From Desertifilum tharense IPPAS B-1220 (lineage in GTDB: Bacteria > Cyanobacteriota > Cyanobacteriia > Cyanobacteriales > Desertifilaceae), in the NCBI RefSeq assembly GCF_001746915.1, contig NZ_MJGC01000132.1:86157-150156 (forward strand): a stretch of 64,000 bases of DNA, written 5' to 3'. Shown here piece after piece: positions 31,780 through 40,440 of this stretch. Under the pieces are notes generated by a model that had not been told where the DNA came from, searched no databases, and saw nothing but the letters and a program-made list of their open reading frames with translations. A program made the translations under genes and the position numbers. The stretch's first letter is position 1, and each line of letters begins with the position of its first letter.

Positions 31780-32004
31780 AGCGTTTGCAACTTCTTTAAG
31801 GCGACAGGCTTACCCTTTCCGAGTTTTACTAGCCATTGGCGAAGTATTTGCTATCTAGTATCTGGCAAGTCGGGGTTGAGTCTCCCGATCGGCAACTGAG
31901 AACTTAAAATCTTTGCTAGCGATCGGCACTCACTTTAAATTGTTTCCTCTCTGCTTAATTAGCAATTCCGCTTCCGGCTGCTCAGTCAAGCAGAGTGGGA
32001 AACT

Positions 32005-32032
32005 GCTCGCCTCAAGCGAGCTGAGTTTTTTT
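32005..32032 (+). terminator. Rho-independent terminator
   Basis: GCTCGC pairs with GCGAGC around five bases, then CTGAG and seven T. Reads on the forward strand, so it ends the transcript of the 54-residue gene, just before the convergent argH. Confidence 0.8.
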
Positions 32033-32036
32033 AATT

Positions 32037-33455
32037 TTAATCGGATGAATTCAGCCGCTCTTGTGCTTGAGCGATCGCGCGTTTAACCTGCTCAAATCCG
32101 GTTCCGCCGTAGCTGTTGCGCGCCGCCACTACCTGTCGAGGTGCGATCGCCTGATAAATATCCGATTCAAAGGCAGGATGGATCGCTTTCCACTCTTCCA
32201 GGCTCAAGTCTTTTAACAACTTATCGGCACTCAGGCAGGTTTTCACCACCTTTCCAACCAAATTATAGGCTTCCCGGAACGGCACGCCCTTGGTGGCTAG
32301 ATAATCGGCAACATCGGTAGCATTAGAAAAGTCAGAGGCGACGGCAGCTTCTAGGCGAGGCTTGCGGAACTCAATCCCTTCGGCTAAGAGAATGGTCATG
32401 GCTTCTAGACAACCTTTGACCGTTTTCACCGCATCAAATAGCGCTTCTTTATCTTCTTGCAAGTCTTTATTGTAGGCCAGCGGCAACCCCTTCATTAACA
32501 CCAGCATGGCTTGCAAATGACCGAATACCCGTCCAGTTTTACCGCGTACCAGCTCAGGAACGTCGGGGTTCTTCTTTTGGGGCATAATGCTAGAGCCAGT
32601 CGAGCAGCTATCTTTAAGCGTAATAAAGCCAAACTCTTCTGAAGCCCACAGAATAATCTCCTCAGACATGCGCGAAAGGTGGACTAAGATTAGACTGGCG
32701 CTACACAGAAACTCGATAGCAAAATCGCGATCGCTCACCCCATCCAAGCTGTTGCGATAAACCTCATCAAATCCCAGTAATTCAGCCGTGTAATGGCGAT
32801 CGATCGGGAAAGGGGTTCCCGCTAACGCACCGCACCCCAAGGGAGAGATATTCACCCGTTGATAGACTTCCCCTAGGCGTTCCCAGTCGCGCTGTGCCAT
32901 TTCAAAATAGGCGAGCAGGTGATGAGCCAAACACAGCGGTTGAGCGCGTTGGAGGTGCGTATAACCCGGAATCAGGGTATCCTGGTTAGCTTGTGCTAGG
33001 GTCAGTAAAGTTTGCTGGTATTGGCGTAACTGCTCGCGAATTTGCTGAACGCGATCGCGCAGATACAGCCGCGTATCCGTACCGACTTGATCGTTGCGCG
33101 ATCGCGCCGTGTGCAATTTCTTACCCACATCGCCCGCAATTTGCGTCAGTCGCCGTTCTACCGCAAAATGGATATCTTCCGCATCGGTTCCCGGTTTAAA
33201 TAAGCCTTGGCGATATTCAGAGCGAATGCGCTCTAAACCGCTGACCAATTGTTCGGTTTCCTCCGCAGAGATAATGCCCGTGTGACCTAACATTTTGGCA
33301 TGGGCGACCGAGCCGCTAAGATCGTATTCAATTAATTCAATATCGAAGCTAATGCTGGCATTAAATCGCGCGATCGCTGGATGAAGTGCTGTTTCAAATC
33401 GCTGACTCCAGGTTTGCGGTGCTGCGGTTGGGTGTTGCTCCGGTGATGCGTTCAA
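32037..33455 (-). CDS. argH: Argininosuccinate lyase
   Basis: Splits argininosuccinate into arginine and fumarate, the last step of arginine synthesis. 472 residues, the usual length. Motifs: KLHTARSRNDQVGTDTRLYL, IPGYTHLQRAQP, and the fumarase/aspartase superfamily signature GSSIMPQKKNPD, with the mobile Ser of the active site in TGSSIMPQ. A long C-terminal helical section (ALFDAVKTVKG onward) is in place. It acts as a homotetramer in the cytosol. The start is well supported, and the tRNA-Val gene lies 169 bases upstream on the same strand. Confidence 0.97.
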   Translation of the reverse strand: MNASPEQHPTAAPQTWSQRFETALHPAIARFNASISFDIELIEYDLSGSVAHAKMLGHTGIISAEETEQLVSGLERIRSEYRQGLFKPGTDAEDIHFAVERRLTQIAGDVGKKLHTARSRNDQVGTDTRLYLRDRVQQIREQLRQYQQTLLTLAQANQDTLIPGYTHLQRAQPLCLAHHLLAYFEMAQRDWERLGEVYQRVNISPLGCGALAGTPFPIDRHYTAELLGFDEVYRNSLDGVSDRDFAIEFLCSASLILVHLSRMSEEIILWASEEFGFITLKDSCSTGSSIMPQKKNPDVPELVRGKTGRVFGHLQAMLVLMKGLPLAYNKDLQEDKEALFDAVKTVKGCLEAMTILLAEGIEFRKPRLEAAVASDFSNATDVADYLATKGVPFREAYNLVGKVVKTCLSADKLLKDLSLEEWKAIHPAFESDIYQAIAPRQVVAARNSYGGTGFEQVKRAIAQAQERLNSSD

Positions 33456-33623
33456 CTTAACCTCACTTGCATGAAATCAATATTACCAATTGCCTCAGAA
33501 ACCGACTCAAAGGCAAACCAAATCTCCCGCGAGCGGGGAGTCTGAGCTTAGTATCCAACGATAACCCCGTAGGAGCAATCCCTTCTGTTAGCAGCTTGAC
33601 TGGTATTCGTTTGGCGATAAAAA

Positions 33624-33697
<74 letters not shown>

Positions 33698-33752
33698 GTG
33701 GCTTTGCTATCCTAGCACGGGCTTTTAGGAAAAAGCAAATCCCCTCAAAAAA

Positions 33753-34430
33753 TTAATTAAGCAACTCAAACGACTCGAAAAACTGCACCGTGGTTGCGCT
33801 TAACGAGGGAGTGTCTAGGGGTTGAGTTGCGCTCAACAGATACATCCGTTGCCCCACCACATAGAGCCGCACGACGAGCTGGCGATTTCGGCTGGTTAAG
33901 AATAACTCTCGACCGGGATAAGTTCCTAACGCGATCGCGCGATCGCTCCTCAGAGTCACCGCCGGATCGCTCTCGATCGCCGCACCCGCCGCCGCCAATA
34001 ATTGGGCAGGGTCTTGAACCTGAGTCGGCGATAGATTTAAGGCATAACCCGTAAGATAGCGCGAATTCCCCGCTTGGACGCTCAACAGTTGAAACTCGAT
34101 GGCCCCTTGAATTGTTTCTAAGGTTTGCCGTTGCTGGCTCTGTTCCCCAGCAGGCAGTAAGATCGAGATACCCGCCTCCTCTAGAAGCGTAGGCTGCCAT
34201 TGTACGGCACCCGCTTCCACCGATAAAACGCCATTAGCAGGGTCTATCGGCTGAGTTTGCAAGCGGTCAATTTCCTGCTGTAGCTGTTCTTGGCCGCGCT
34301 CAAAAAAATCAGGGCGATCGCGTCTAAACTGAGCCGAGCTAGGCGAAACCCTCACCCCAAATGCCACAGCCAGACCAAACAGCACGCTTGCCGCCACTAG
34401 ACGAATTGCAACAGGAGTAAAAATAATCAT
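33753..34430 (-). CDS. Exported hypothetical protein
   Basis: 225 residues with an N-terminal signal (VAIRLVAASVLFGLAVAFGV and a SSAQ cleavage-like site at about residue 33). The mature part carries GISILLPAGEQSQQ, VQAGNSRYLTGYAL, ALGTYPGRELFLTSR and QRMYLLSATQPLDTP, the strand-turn pattern of small one-domain exported proteins seen in cyanobacteria (PsbP/DUF1795-like in feel). I cannot name the family with certainty. It lies between tRNA-Val and usp, reverse strand, with its own upstream region. Confidence 0.7.
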   Translation of the reverse strand: MIIFTPVAIRLVAASVLFGLAVAFGVRVSPSSAQFRRDRPDFFERGQEQLQQEIDRLQTQPIDPANGVLSVEAGAVQWQPTLLEEAGISILLPAGEQSQQRQTLETIQGAIEFQLLSVQAGNSRYLTGYALNLSPTQVQDPAQLLAAAGAAIESDPAVTLRSDRAIALGTYPGRELFLTSRNRQLVVRLYVVGQRMYLLSATQPLDTPSLSATTVQFFESFELLN

Positions 34431-34503
34431 AAAGCTTACTCAGACTGCTTCCCTTCTATTATGGCGTTCGCTTCACACCTAGAGACATTCTTGAGGTGCT
34501 GCT

Positions 34504-34986
34504 ATGAACAGAATCATTGTTGCCGTCGATCGCTCAGAAACCAGCCAACAGGCCTTTAAAGAAGCGATCGCCCTCGCCCAAGCCTTATCCGGACAGCTCA
34601 TGCTCGTCCATGTCCTCTCGCCGATGGAAGAAAGTTATCCCAACGCCATCTTTCCCATTGACAGCGTTTACACGCCCCTCAAATCCGAAGCGATCAAAGC
34701 GCACTTTCAACAATGGGAAGCCTTAGAAAAAGACGGCTTAACCCTCCTAAACGCACTCACCGCCCAAGCCACCACCGCCGGAATTGCCACAGAATTCAGC
34801 CAAGCGCTAGGCAACCCCGGACAGACCATTTGTACCCTAGCCCGAACCTGGAAAGCGGACTTAATCGTCATTGGGCGACGCGGCAGAGCTGGCTTAACCG
34901 AACTCTTCCTGGGCAGTGTCAGCAACTACGTGTTGCATCATGCCCCCTGTTCGGTACTCACCGTTCAAGGTATCCCGAAAACCTAG
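34504..34986 (+). CDS. Universal stress protein UspA family
   Basis: 160 residues. RIIVAVDRSETSQQAFKEAI is the first strand-helix of the fold, and ADLIVIGRRGRAGLTELFLG followed by SVSNYVLHHAPCSVL holds the ATP-binding G-x2-G-x9-G(S/T) pattern, so it is of the ATP-binding class. One domain only. The ATG has GAGGTG upstream. Its end overlaps the convergent MgsA-kinase gene by four bases. Cytosolic; role in stress adaptation by family membership. Confidence 0.93.
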   Translation: MNRIIVAVDRSETSQQAFKEAIALAQALSGQLMLVHVLSPMEESYPNAIFPIDSVYTPLKSEAIKAHFQQWEALEKDGLTLLNALTAQATTAGIATEFSQALGNPGQTICTLARTWKADLIVIGRRGRAGLTELFLGSVSNYVLHHAPCSVLTVQGIPKT

Positions 34987-36284
34987 GTTTCTAGCGGCTT
35001 GTTTGCATCCGGGCGTTGGGCTTGCGGCACCACCACCGTCAGCCCCCTAGGGATACATTCCACCTCCATTGCGGTTGTGCCGATCACTTCGCCATCCACC
35101 ACCACCTTTTGCGGAGGCGTTGCCGTCACTTTGATATGTTTGGCGCGAAAATGAACCACATTTTGCTGCTCAACGTTCGTGCGCGTTAAAGCCGCTCCAA
35201 ACATCTTTAACATGGTGGTGACGCCCTGCAACTTCGTTTGAGCCGTGGCGATCGTGACATCCAATAAACCATCATCAAAAATCACCTCCCCTGCCCCCTG
35301 TGCGAGTACAGAAGTGGGAGGTGCGGCATTGGCGATCGTAATGGCATGAGCCTGAAAATCATACACATCCCCCCCAAGGGAAATTTCTGTATCAAATAGC
35401 TCGCCCTCATCAATGGCTTGCCAGCCCGCTACAAAATAACCAAACGCTCCCCACTGGTCTTTAAATTCCCGATTAGCCAATTCAACCGCGACGGCTTCAT
35501 AACCCATCCCTGCCAGTAACACCATCGGCATCCCGTTACACTGAGCGGCGTCAATGGTGCGCGTGTGTCCGCCCAGAATCGTCTGACAGGCATTGCGAAT
35601 GGGCATAAACCGAGGCAGTCCTAGGGTAATTGCAAAAGCATTCGCCGTTCCTCTGGGAATAATCCCTAAAGGAACGCCTGTGCCGATCAGCGCCCCGGCA
35701 ACCGCCGATACAGTCCCATCTCCTCCAGAGGCAATCACCAGATCGGCATCGGCTGCTAAGGCTTGTTTTGCCAAGTCCTGCGGTTCTGTATTGGGCGTTG
35801 TCTGATGGATGAATAAATCTAGATGGGGTTCGAGGAGTTGACGGATTAAGTTTAAGTCTTCTGTGGAATTGCCTTGACCGGAGACTGGGTTAAAGATGAG
35901 GTGAGCGACTAGGGTTTTTGCTAACCGGGTGGCGATCGCTTCTGCGGTGGCTAAATTCGTCGCCAAAGGGACGTTATGCACGTTGCAAATCCGCAGTAAG
36001 GCTTGAATATCCGGTTCGTGCGGTTGGGCATAAAGCGGATCGACTAAAAAGATAACCGCCGCAACTTCCCCGACAGCGACGCGGGCGGCAATTTGAGCAT
36101 CTCCCCCTAAAGGACCTGAAAGCAAGCGTTCGATCTTTAAGCCGGTTTCAGCTTGGAGGCGTTCTCCCGTGGTGCCTGTGGCGATTAACAGATAGCGCCC
36201 TAGAAGGGGAGCATGGGCTTTAACGAAATCAACGATTTCGTCTTTTTTCGAGTCATGAGCAATTAAAGCAATTGTGTTTGCCAT
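34983..36284 (-). CDS. Methylglyoxal synthase fused to YegS/DAGK-type lipid kinase
   Basis: 433 residues, two domains. Residues 1 to about 125 are a full methylglyoxal synthase: His 10 (ALIAHD), TGTTGERL, Asp 62 in LSGPLGGDAQIA, and His 89 with Asp 92 in QPHEPDIQALLR, all expected active-site residues. From about 127 a DAGK-catalytic/YegS domain follows: LIFNPVSGQGN, VIASGGDGTVSAVAGAL (nucleotide-binding GGDGT) and GIIPRGTANAFA, with the C-terminal beta sandwich to 430. The first half would turn DHAP to methylglyoxal, the second phosphorylate diacylglycerol or a similar lipid. It starts 17 bases after the large hydrolase-like gene. Confidence 0.92.
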   Translation of the reverse strand: MANTIALIAHDSKKDEIVDFVKAHAPLLGRYLLIATGTTGERLQAETGLKIERLLSGPLGGDAQIAARVAVGEVAAVIFLVDPLYAQPHEPDIQALLRICNVHNVPLATNLATAEAIATRLAKTLVAHLIFNPVSGQGNSTEDLNLIRQLLEPHLDLFIHQTTPNTEPQDLAKQALAADADLVIASGGDGTVSAVAGALIGTGVPLGIIPRGTANAFAITLGLPRFMPIRNACQTILGGHTRTIDAAQCNGMPMVLLAGMGYEAVAVELANREFKDQWGAFGYFVAGWQAIDEGELFDTEISLGGDVYDFQAHAITIANAAPPTSVLAQGAGEVIFDDGLLDVTIATAQTKLQGVTTMLKMFGAALTRTNVEQQNVVHFRAKHIKVTATPPQKVVVDGEVIGTTAMEVECIPRGLTVVVPQAQRPDANKPLET

Positions 36285-36301
36285 AGCAATCCGTCAGAAA
36301 A

Positions 36302-39280
36302 TTAACCGATGGGTGTAGGAGCAAGAGGTTCAATGTCTGGATCGTAGCCGCCAACTTGGTTCGTTCGCAGTACCCAAATTAAGGCTCCTTGATAGAGGAA
36401 TTCTTTGGCCACGGTTTCGCTAGCTTTGCGGGGAAATAAACTCCGCCAACTCATTAATCCCACTAACAGGCTAGAAATGGCATCTTCTTCTGGGCTAATT
36501 CCCAGTTGACTAGAATTTTCTCGCCAGTCGGCGCGGGCGGCCCCAAAGGGGAGAAGTTCGCGTTTAATGGCCTTTCCTAACGCGACCAGTTGCTCAAATC
36601 GCTCGCCTTGTTGGGGGTCTTGGCGAATTTTTTGGGCAATTTCGGGATAGTTGTCAATGCCTTTTTGAATTTGGCGAATGGCGGCGTATAGGGCTTGATT
36701 GGAGTCTTGGGCGCAGTTATGCGCCGGGCCGACGTAGGTGCCTCCGGTACCGTCACCAATGCGGTAACGGGCGGTCATGACTTCAAGTTGGTCGAGGAAA
36801 ATATCGAGGGGCGATCGCGCAATGTCACCCACTTGATAGGCGTCGGTAAAAGCATCGAGTTTCACCAACACATCGCAGACAGGACGCGTTCCCAGCCAAC
36901 CCCATTGGCGATCGCCAATAAAACGATTCCAAGCCAAGGTTCCGGCAATAATCCCATCAACGTTGTGGGTATACACTTGCAGATAATCGATTTCAAAGCG
37001 CAGTTCTTCGGCTAAGGGTTCCCAAACCACTTGGGCAACGCCGTAGGCAAAATGACCGAAGAAGATCGGGGTTTTTGCCGCAGATTCGCGTTTTTGACCG
37101 CCGATGCCGCCATAGACGTGCAAGACTAAAGCGCGATCGCCTTGCTGCCACTGGTTGATTAAGGTGGAGGCGGGGACGTTGAGATTGCTGACGGTGGAGG
37201 TGCGAACGGCTTCTCGCAAGACTTCGTGTTGGGCAATTTTGGGCAGTTCTTGCAACTGGGGGCGATCGCTTTGAGCGTAGCGGGAGGGATAAGGACACAG
37301 CAGCACTGAATTACTGGTGCCTTTTTCGAGTGATGCCCAAGTTTGATGGGTCAGATACTCCCGACAGGCGCTTTCCCCGCTGACGATCCGATCGGGTTGC
37401 AGCCGGAACAGAGAACGAGGGGCGATCGCGCTAACCACAAAGGTTCCAGAGCTATCTTGCGCCCCGTAGATGTACCATCCCATTGGATTCTGGGGCGATC
37501 GCTCAATGTCTTGCATTGTCGATGGGTAGATTCCCTCGCGGTTGGCAATCACTTCTGGAAAGCGCACGAATTCTTTGGGGCCGTCAAATTGGCGAGATTG
37601 GCGATTAAAATGAACCACACAGAAGAGTTCGCCGCGATCGCCCACAGGATGCAGAATTTGCACGAGGGCATAAAATCGTCCTGCGATCTGGATCGGATCT
37701 CGGGCAATCTCTAAGGTCAGCGGCGATGTACTTTTGACCCGCACCTCGCGCAGCAACACCACCATGTCATCGTGTTTTCTGCTACCCGCCAAGGATTCTA
37801 AAGGATTGACTTGCTGCCAGCGGTTGAGGCGTTCGGGATGGATCGCCCCTTGAGATTGGCTATATTTGGCTTCTTCGCTGAGATAAACATCTTTGGTAAC
37901 GGCTCGCACATAGTCTTTAATCCGGGCAGAATCGCGTGCAAACTGAACCCGCACCTTTTGTCCCACCCATTCTTGATAGGCAGGTTCGGCGCAATACAAC
38001 TCCATCAGCACGCCTTTGGCGCGGCGGCGACGTTTGGGCGAGGGTAGGATTAAACGCCCCATCCAAGTCCCAATGGGTCGATAAAGTTGAGGATCGAGGT
38101 TTTGCTCGATGGGGTAATAGCTGGGCTGGTTAAAGGGGGCTTGTTGATAGCGTTCGTAGTTGCTGGGCTGATGGGCGGCGAGGGGTTCGGCGGGGGTGAT
38201 GTTACCGAGGATAATATTGGCGACGGCCTCAACGGTTTGTTGCAGAAAGCTGCGACCATCTGCAAGCTGTTGTTTGTCGTCAAACGGCCCGCCTGCATCG
38301 TTATGTCCGACTTCGCCTAGGGAGTTAATGGAGATTTTGCCGCGTCGTTTGGCGCGATTCCAGTAGGATAAAAAGGCGATCGCCCAGCGCTTGGGAAATA
38401 AAATGGCCCCTAGGCGTTCTAGGACATCTTTATCGCCGACGAAATGATGGAAATGTTCGAGTTGAAGAGCATTCTGATTGCCGCTAAATACCCCGGCAAT
38501 GGAAATTACTTCGATGGGCGCTTTTAAGGTTTGTCTGAGATAGGGGGCTGCTGCTAGGGAAATTTGCGCCCCCCCGCTATAGCCCACGAGGGTAATGGGA
38601 ATGCCGCTGTCGGGTTCGTAGCCGTGGTTAATCAGGCTGTTATACATCACCTGAGCGGTACCGCGATTGTAAATCGGCCCGTAGCGCCGATCGGCCGAAA
38701 TCGCGACGACGATCATATTTCGCAGTTGAATGGTTAAACTGCCTAAGAAGCCCAGGAAGCCCAGGGACTCCGATCCTTGAAACTTCGTCGCGAGTCGCCA
38801 AAAAAAGCTGAGGAAACGCTCTTCAGTGAGGGGTCGGTTGACGGGCGAGTAGGGCATTAAGCCTTTAACGATTAAGATGTCGTCTGGAAGGACGGATTCA
38901 AGGGTGGTGAGAAAGTTTTCGGCTTCTGGGAGGTACTGAAATTTACTCTGGGCAATGCCGTCTAGGTAGATGACATAGCGGCTCACTTGCTGTTCTGGGG
39001 GTAACGGTTTGACGAGGGTACCCGGATCGAGTTGGGTTTCTAAGGGGTCGCCGTACCACCCAGCCCACCAGCCGAGGGTTTCTAGGGGAATGAGCAAACC
39101 CGCAACGATTAAGGCAATCAGTCCCATTGCCATTAGGTTTAGGGTAAATTGCCAAGTGGTATCTAGGGCATCGTATAGACCTTGGAGTTCGGTTTCGATG
39201 TAGGGGAAGGCGAGGGCAATCCCTAGAGCCACTAGCCCAAAGGGAAGGAATTTGAGGAGTTTCGGCAACCATTGACTCAT
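36302..39280 (-). CDS. Large membrane-bound alpha/beta hydrolase-like protein
   Basis: 992 residues from ATG 39280; an in-frame TTG 69 bases upstream is less likely. Two N-terminal transmembrane helices (about 11-30 and 48-68) precede a soluble region. VSRYVIYLDGIAQSKFQYLP and the motif ITLVGYSGGAQISLAAAPYL (about 228-247, Ser in GYSGG as nucleophile elbow) are hydrolase-like, then SIAGVFSGNQNALQLEHF. The last 600 residues show no domain I know. It ends 17 bases before the MgsA-lipid kinase gene, suggesting a joint role in lipid metabolism (inference). The catalytic acid and His are not identified. Confidence 0.75.
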   Translation of the reverse strand: MSQWLPKLLKFLPFGLVALGIALAFPYIETELQGLYDALDTTWQFTLNLMAMGLIALIVAGLLIPLETLGWWAGWYGDPLETQLDPGTLVKPLPPEQQVSRYVIYLDGIAQSKFQYLPEAENFLTTLESVLPDDILIVKGLMPYSPVNRPLTEERFLSFFWRLATKFQGSESLGFLGFLGSLTIQLRNMIVVAISADRRYGPIYNRGTAQVMYNSLINHGYEPDSGIPITLVGYSGGAQISLAAAPYLRQTLKAPIEVISIAGVFSGNQNALQLEHFHHFVGDKDVLERLGAILFPKRWAIAFLSYWNRAKRRGKISINSLGEVGHNDAGGPFDDKQQLADGRSFLQQTVEAVANIILGNITPAEPLAAHQPSNYERYQQAPFNQPSYYPIEQNLDPQLYRPIGTWMGRLILPSPKRRRRAKGVLMELYCAEPAYQEWVGQKVRVQFARDSARIKDYVRAVTKDVYLSEEAKYSQSQGAIHPERLNRWQQVNPLESLAGSRKHDDMVVLLREVRVKSTSPLTLEIARDPIQIAGRFYALVQILHPVGDRGELFCVVHFNRQSRQFDGPKEFVRFPEVIANREGIYPSTMQDIERSPQNPMGWYIYGAQDSSGTFVVSAIAPRSLFRLQPDRIVSGESACREYLTHQTWASLEKGTSNSVLLCPYPSRYAQSDRPQLQELPKIAQHEVLREAVRTSTVSNLNVPASTLINQWQQGDRALVLHVYGGIGGQKRESAAKTPIFFGHFAYGVAQVVWEPLAEELRFEIDYLQVYTHNVDGIIAGTLAWNRFIGDRQWGWLGTRPVCDVLVKLDAFTDAYQVGDIARSPLDIFLDQLEVMTARYRIGDGTGGTYVGPAHNCAQDSNQALYAAIRQIQKGIDNYPEIAQKIRQDPQQGERFEQLVALGKAIKRELLPFGAARADWRENSSQLGISPEEDAISSLLVGLMSWRSLFPRKASETVAKEFLYQGALIWVLRTNQVGGYDPDIEPLAPTPIG

Positions 39281-39531
39281 GGGTTTGGCTTGCTGCGATC
39301 GCGGCGAACGGAGTTGGGCGATAGATATTTTTCCAATCCTACCGGGCAAAATTCCTAAGCGCTTCGGTCTTTTGAACGAATCAATCGGAAAAATTTGGCG
39401 ATCGCGGCGACAAGTGCATGTTTTTTGTTGAATTTGTGTGTTATCGTAGCCGTAGGCGTCAACCGCCCGGAGTCAAAAGACTCTGACATTCAGAAATTTA
39501 GAACCGTTTAGGGAAATAGGAGGTGATGCCC

Positions 39532-39603
39532 ATGACAGATAGTAGTAAACGCATGGGTCCTCAAGTTGGTTTAAATCGGCTGCGCGCCGGGGCTGTTCTC
39601 TAA
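39532..39603 (+). CDS. 23-residue peptide ORF with a perfect ribosome binding site
   Basis: ATG 39532 to TAA 39603: MTDSSKRMGPQVGLNRLRAG then AVL. The bases before it read AGGAGGTGAT (39518-39527), a perfect match to the end of 16S rRNA, with eight bases between AGGAGG and the ATG. Such a strong signal is unlikely by chance. The peptide is basic and has no membrane segment. It could be a leader peptide, a small protein, or the coding part of a dual-function RNA. No family recognised. Confidence 0.45.
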   Translation: MTDSSKRMGPQVGLNRLRAGAVL

Positions 39604-39623
39604 AAATGTCAGCTTAAATCCGA

Positions 39624-39642
39624 TAGAGAACCCCGTTCTCTA
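39624..39642 (+). promoter_or_regulatory. Hairpin after the 23-codon ORF
   Basis: TAGAGAAC pairs perfectly with GTTCTCTA around CCC, 21 bases after the short ORF stop. A second stem, GACTGC (39647-39652)/GCAGTC (39675-39680), follows at once. Confidence 0.5.
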
Positions 39643-39706
39643 CGAGGACTGCAACTGTCTTGGAGTTCCTTCCGGCAGTCAGGTTTCAACTTGAAGACCC
39701 ACTAGA

Positions 39707-39770
39707 CCGCTCTCACACAAGCCAGCCAACCTTAACTGTTGTCTGATTGAGTGAGAGCGGATAGCTTTTT
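39707..39770 (+). terminator. Terminator-like structure of the short-ORF transcript
   Basis: CCGCTCTCAC (39707-39716) pairs perfectly with GTGAGAGCGG (39751-39760) around a 34-base loop, followed by ATAGC and five T. It lies 36 bases before the pterin dehydratase ATG, so it may end a separate small RNA or attenuate that gene. Confidence 0.5.
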
Positions 39771-39805
39771 AAAGGGACTATCAACTCGTTCAGGACAATC
39801 TCGCG

Positions 39806-40087
39806 ATGGCACAGTTACTTAGCACTTCAGAAATTGCAGCCAAAGCCAGCCAACTCCCCGGTTGGAGCGTTAGCGATCGCCAACTGCAACAGACGCGTCA
39901 GTTTAAAGATTTCGTGGAAGCGATCGCATTTGTCAATCAACTCGTAGAACCCGCAGAAGCAGCCGGCCACCATCCGGATATCGAAATTTCCTATAACAAA
40001 GTTATCCTTTCCTTAACAACCCACGATGCAGGCGGGCTAACAGAAAAAGATTTTTCTCTAGCTCAAGTGCTAGACCAAATCGGTTAG
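39806..40087 (+). CDS. 4a-hydroxytetrahydrobiopterin dehydratase (PCD/DCoH)
   Basis: 93 residues. Dehydrates 4a-hydroxy-tetrahydropterins, recycling the cofactor of aromatic amino acid hydroxylases. The signature EPAEAAGHHPDIEISYNKV (two adjacent His, Pro) with THDAGGLTEKD gives the active-site histidines of the family. Length as expected for a single-domain member. In cyanobacteria, which often lack a phenylalanine hydroxylase, the partner reaction is not known. A terminator-like structure lies just upstream. Confidence 0.95.
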   Translation: MAQLLSTSEIAAKASQLPGWSVSDRQLQQTRQFKDFVEAIAFVNQLVEPAEAAGHHPDIEISYNKVILSLTTHDAGGLTEKDFSLAQVLDQIG

Positions 40088-40440
40088 AAGACGGATTCAG
40101 CAACCTATAGGTTCCCCTCTGAAATATCAGAAATTTTTTACGCTGTTATTGAACAGAGAAGTTAATCTTGGGTTAATAGGTTTGCTATGATTCTGGCAGT
40201 GAGGTCTTTAAATCTCTAAAAAGCGAGAGTTCGCTGGCAACCAATCCTCAAGCAAACGACCCTAGGAAAGTCCTTATCTTAAAGTCAACCTGCTTGCTAT
40301 ATGGATCGGGTATACTGCGTAAGGTTAAAAAGCGCGATCGCCCTTGTAGTTTCTGCAAGCTGTCGATCGCAGCGATCCAAGCTCTACCGAAAAACAGAGC
40401 CAACCCTTCGTTCTATATAAGGTGTGAGGAGAACGAGCAT
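40088..40440 (+). other. Upstream region of the first porin gene
   Basis: 353 bases that should hold the promoter of the porin gene. A TATGAT box near 40186 is a possible -10. The leader ends in AAGGTGTGAGGA (40419-40430), a 12-base run also found unchanged before the second porin (42599-42610), with GTGTGAGGA serving as ribosome binding site. The open frame extends upstream from 40294, but this stretch has no signal peptide and is non-coding. Confidence 0.5.

Larger units (their letters stand above)
39281..39805. other. Intergenic region with a short ORF and structured RNA
   Basis: 525 bases between the reverse hydrolase-like gene and the forward pterin dehydratase gene. It has no long frame, but holds a 23-codon ORF with an exceptional ribosome binding site, hairpins at 39624-39642 and 39647-39680, and a 10-base stem at 39707-39760 followed by T. 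Details are given under those entries. Confidence 0.5.

Noticed and set aside
40294..40440. 49-residue N-terminal extension of porin copy 1
   Set aside because: It would hide the signal peptide; the ATG at 40441 has the ribosome binding site shared with copy 2.
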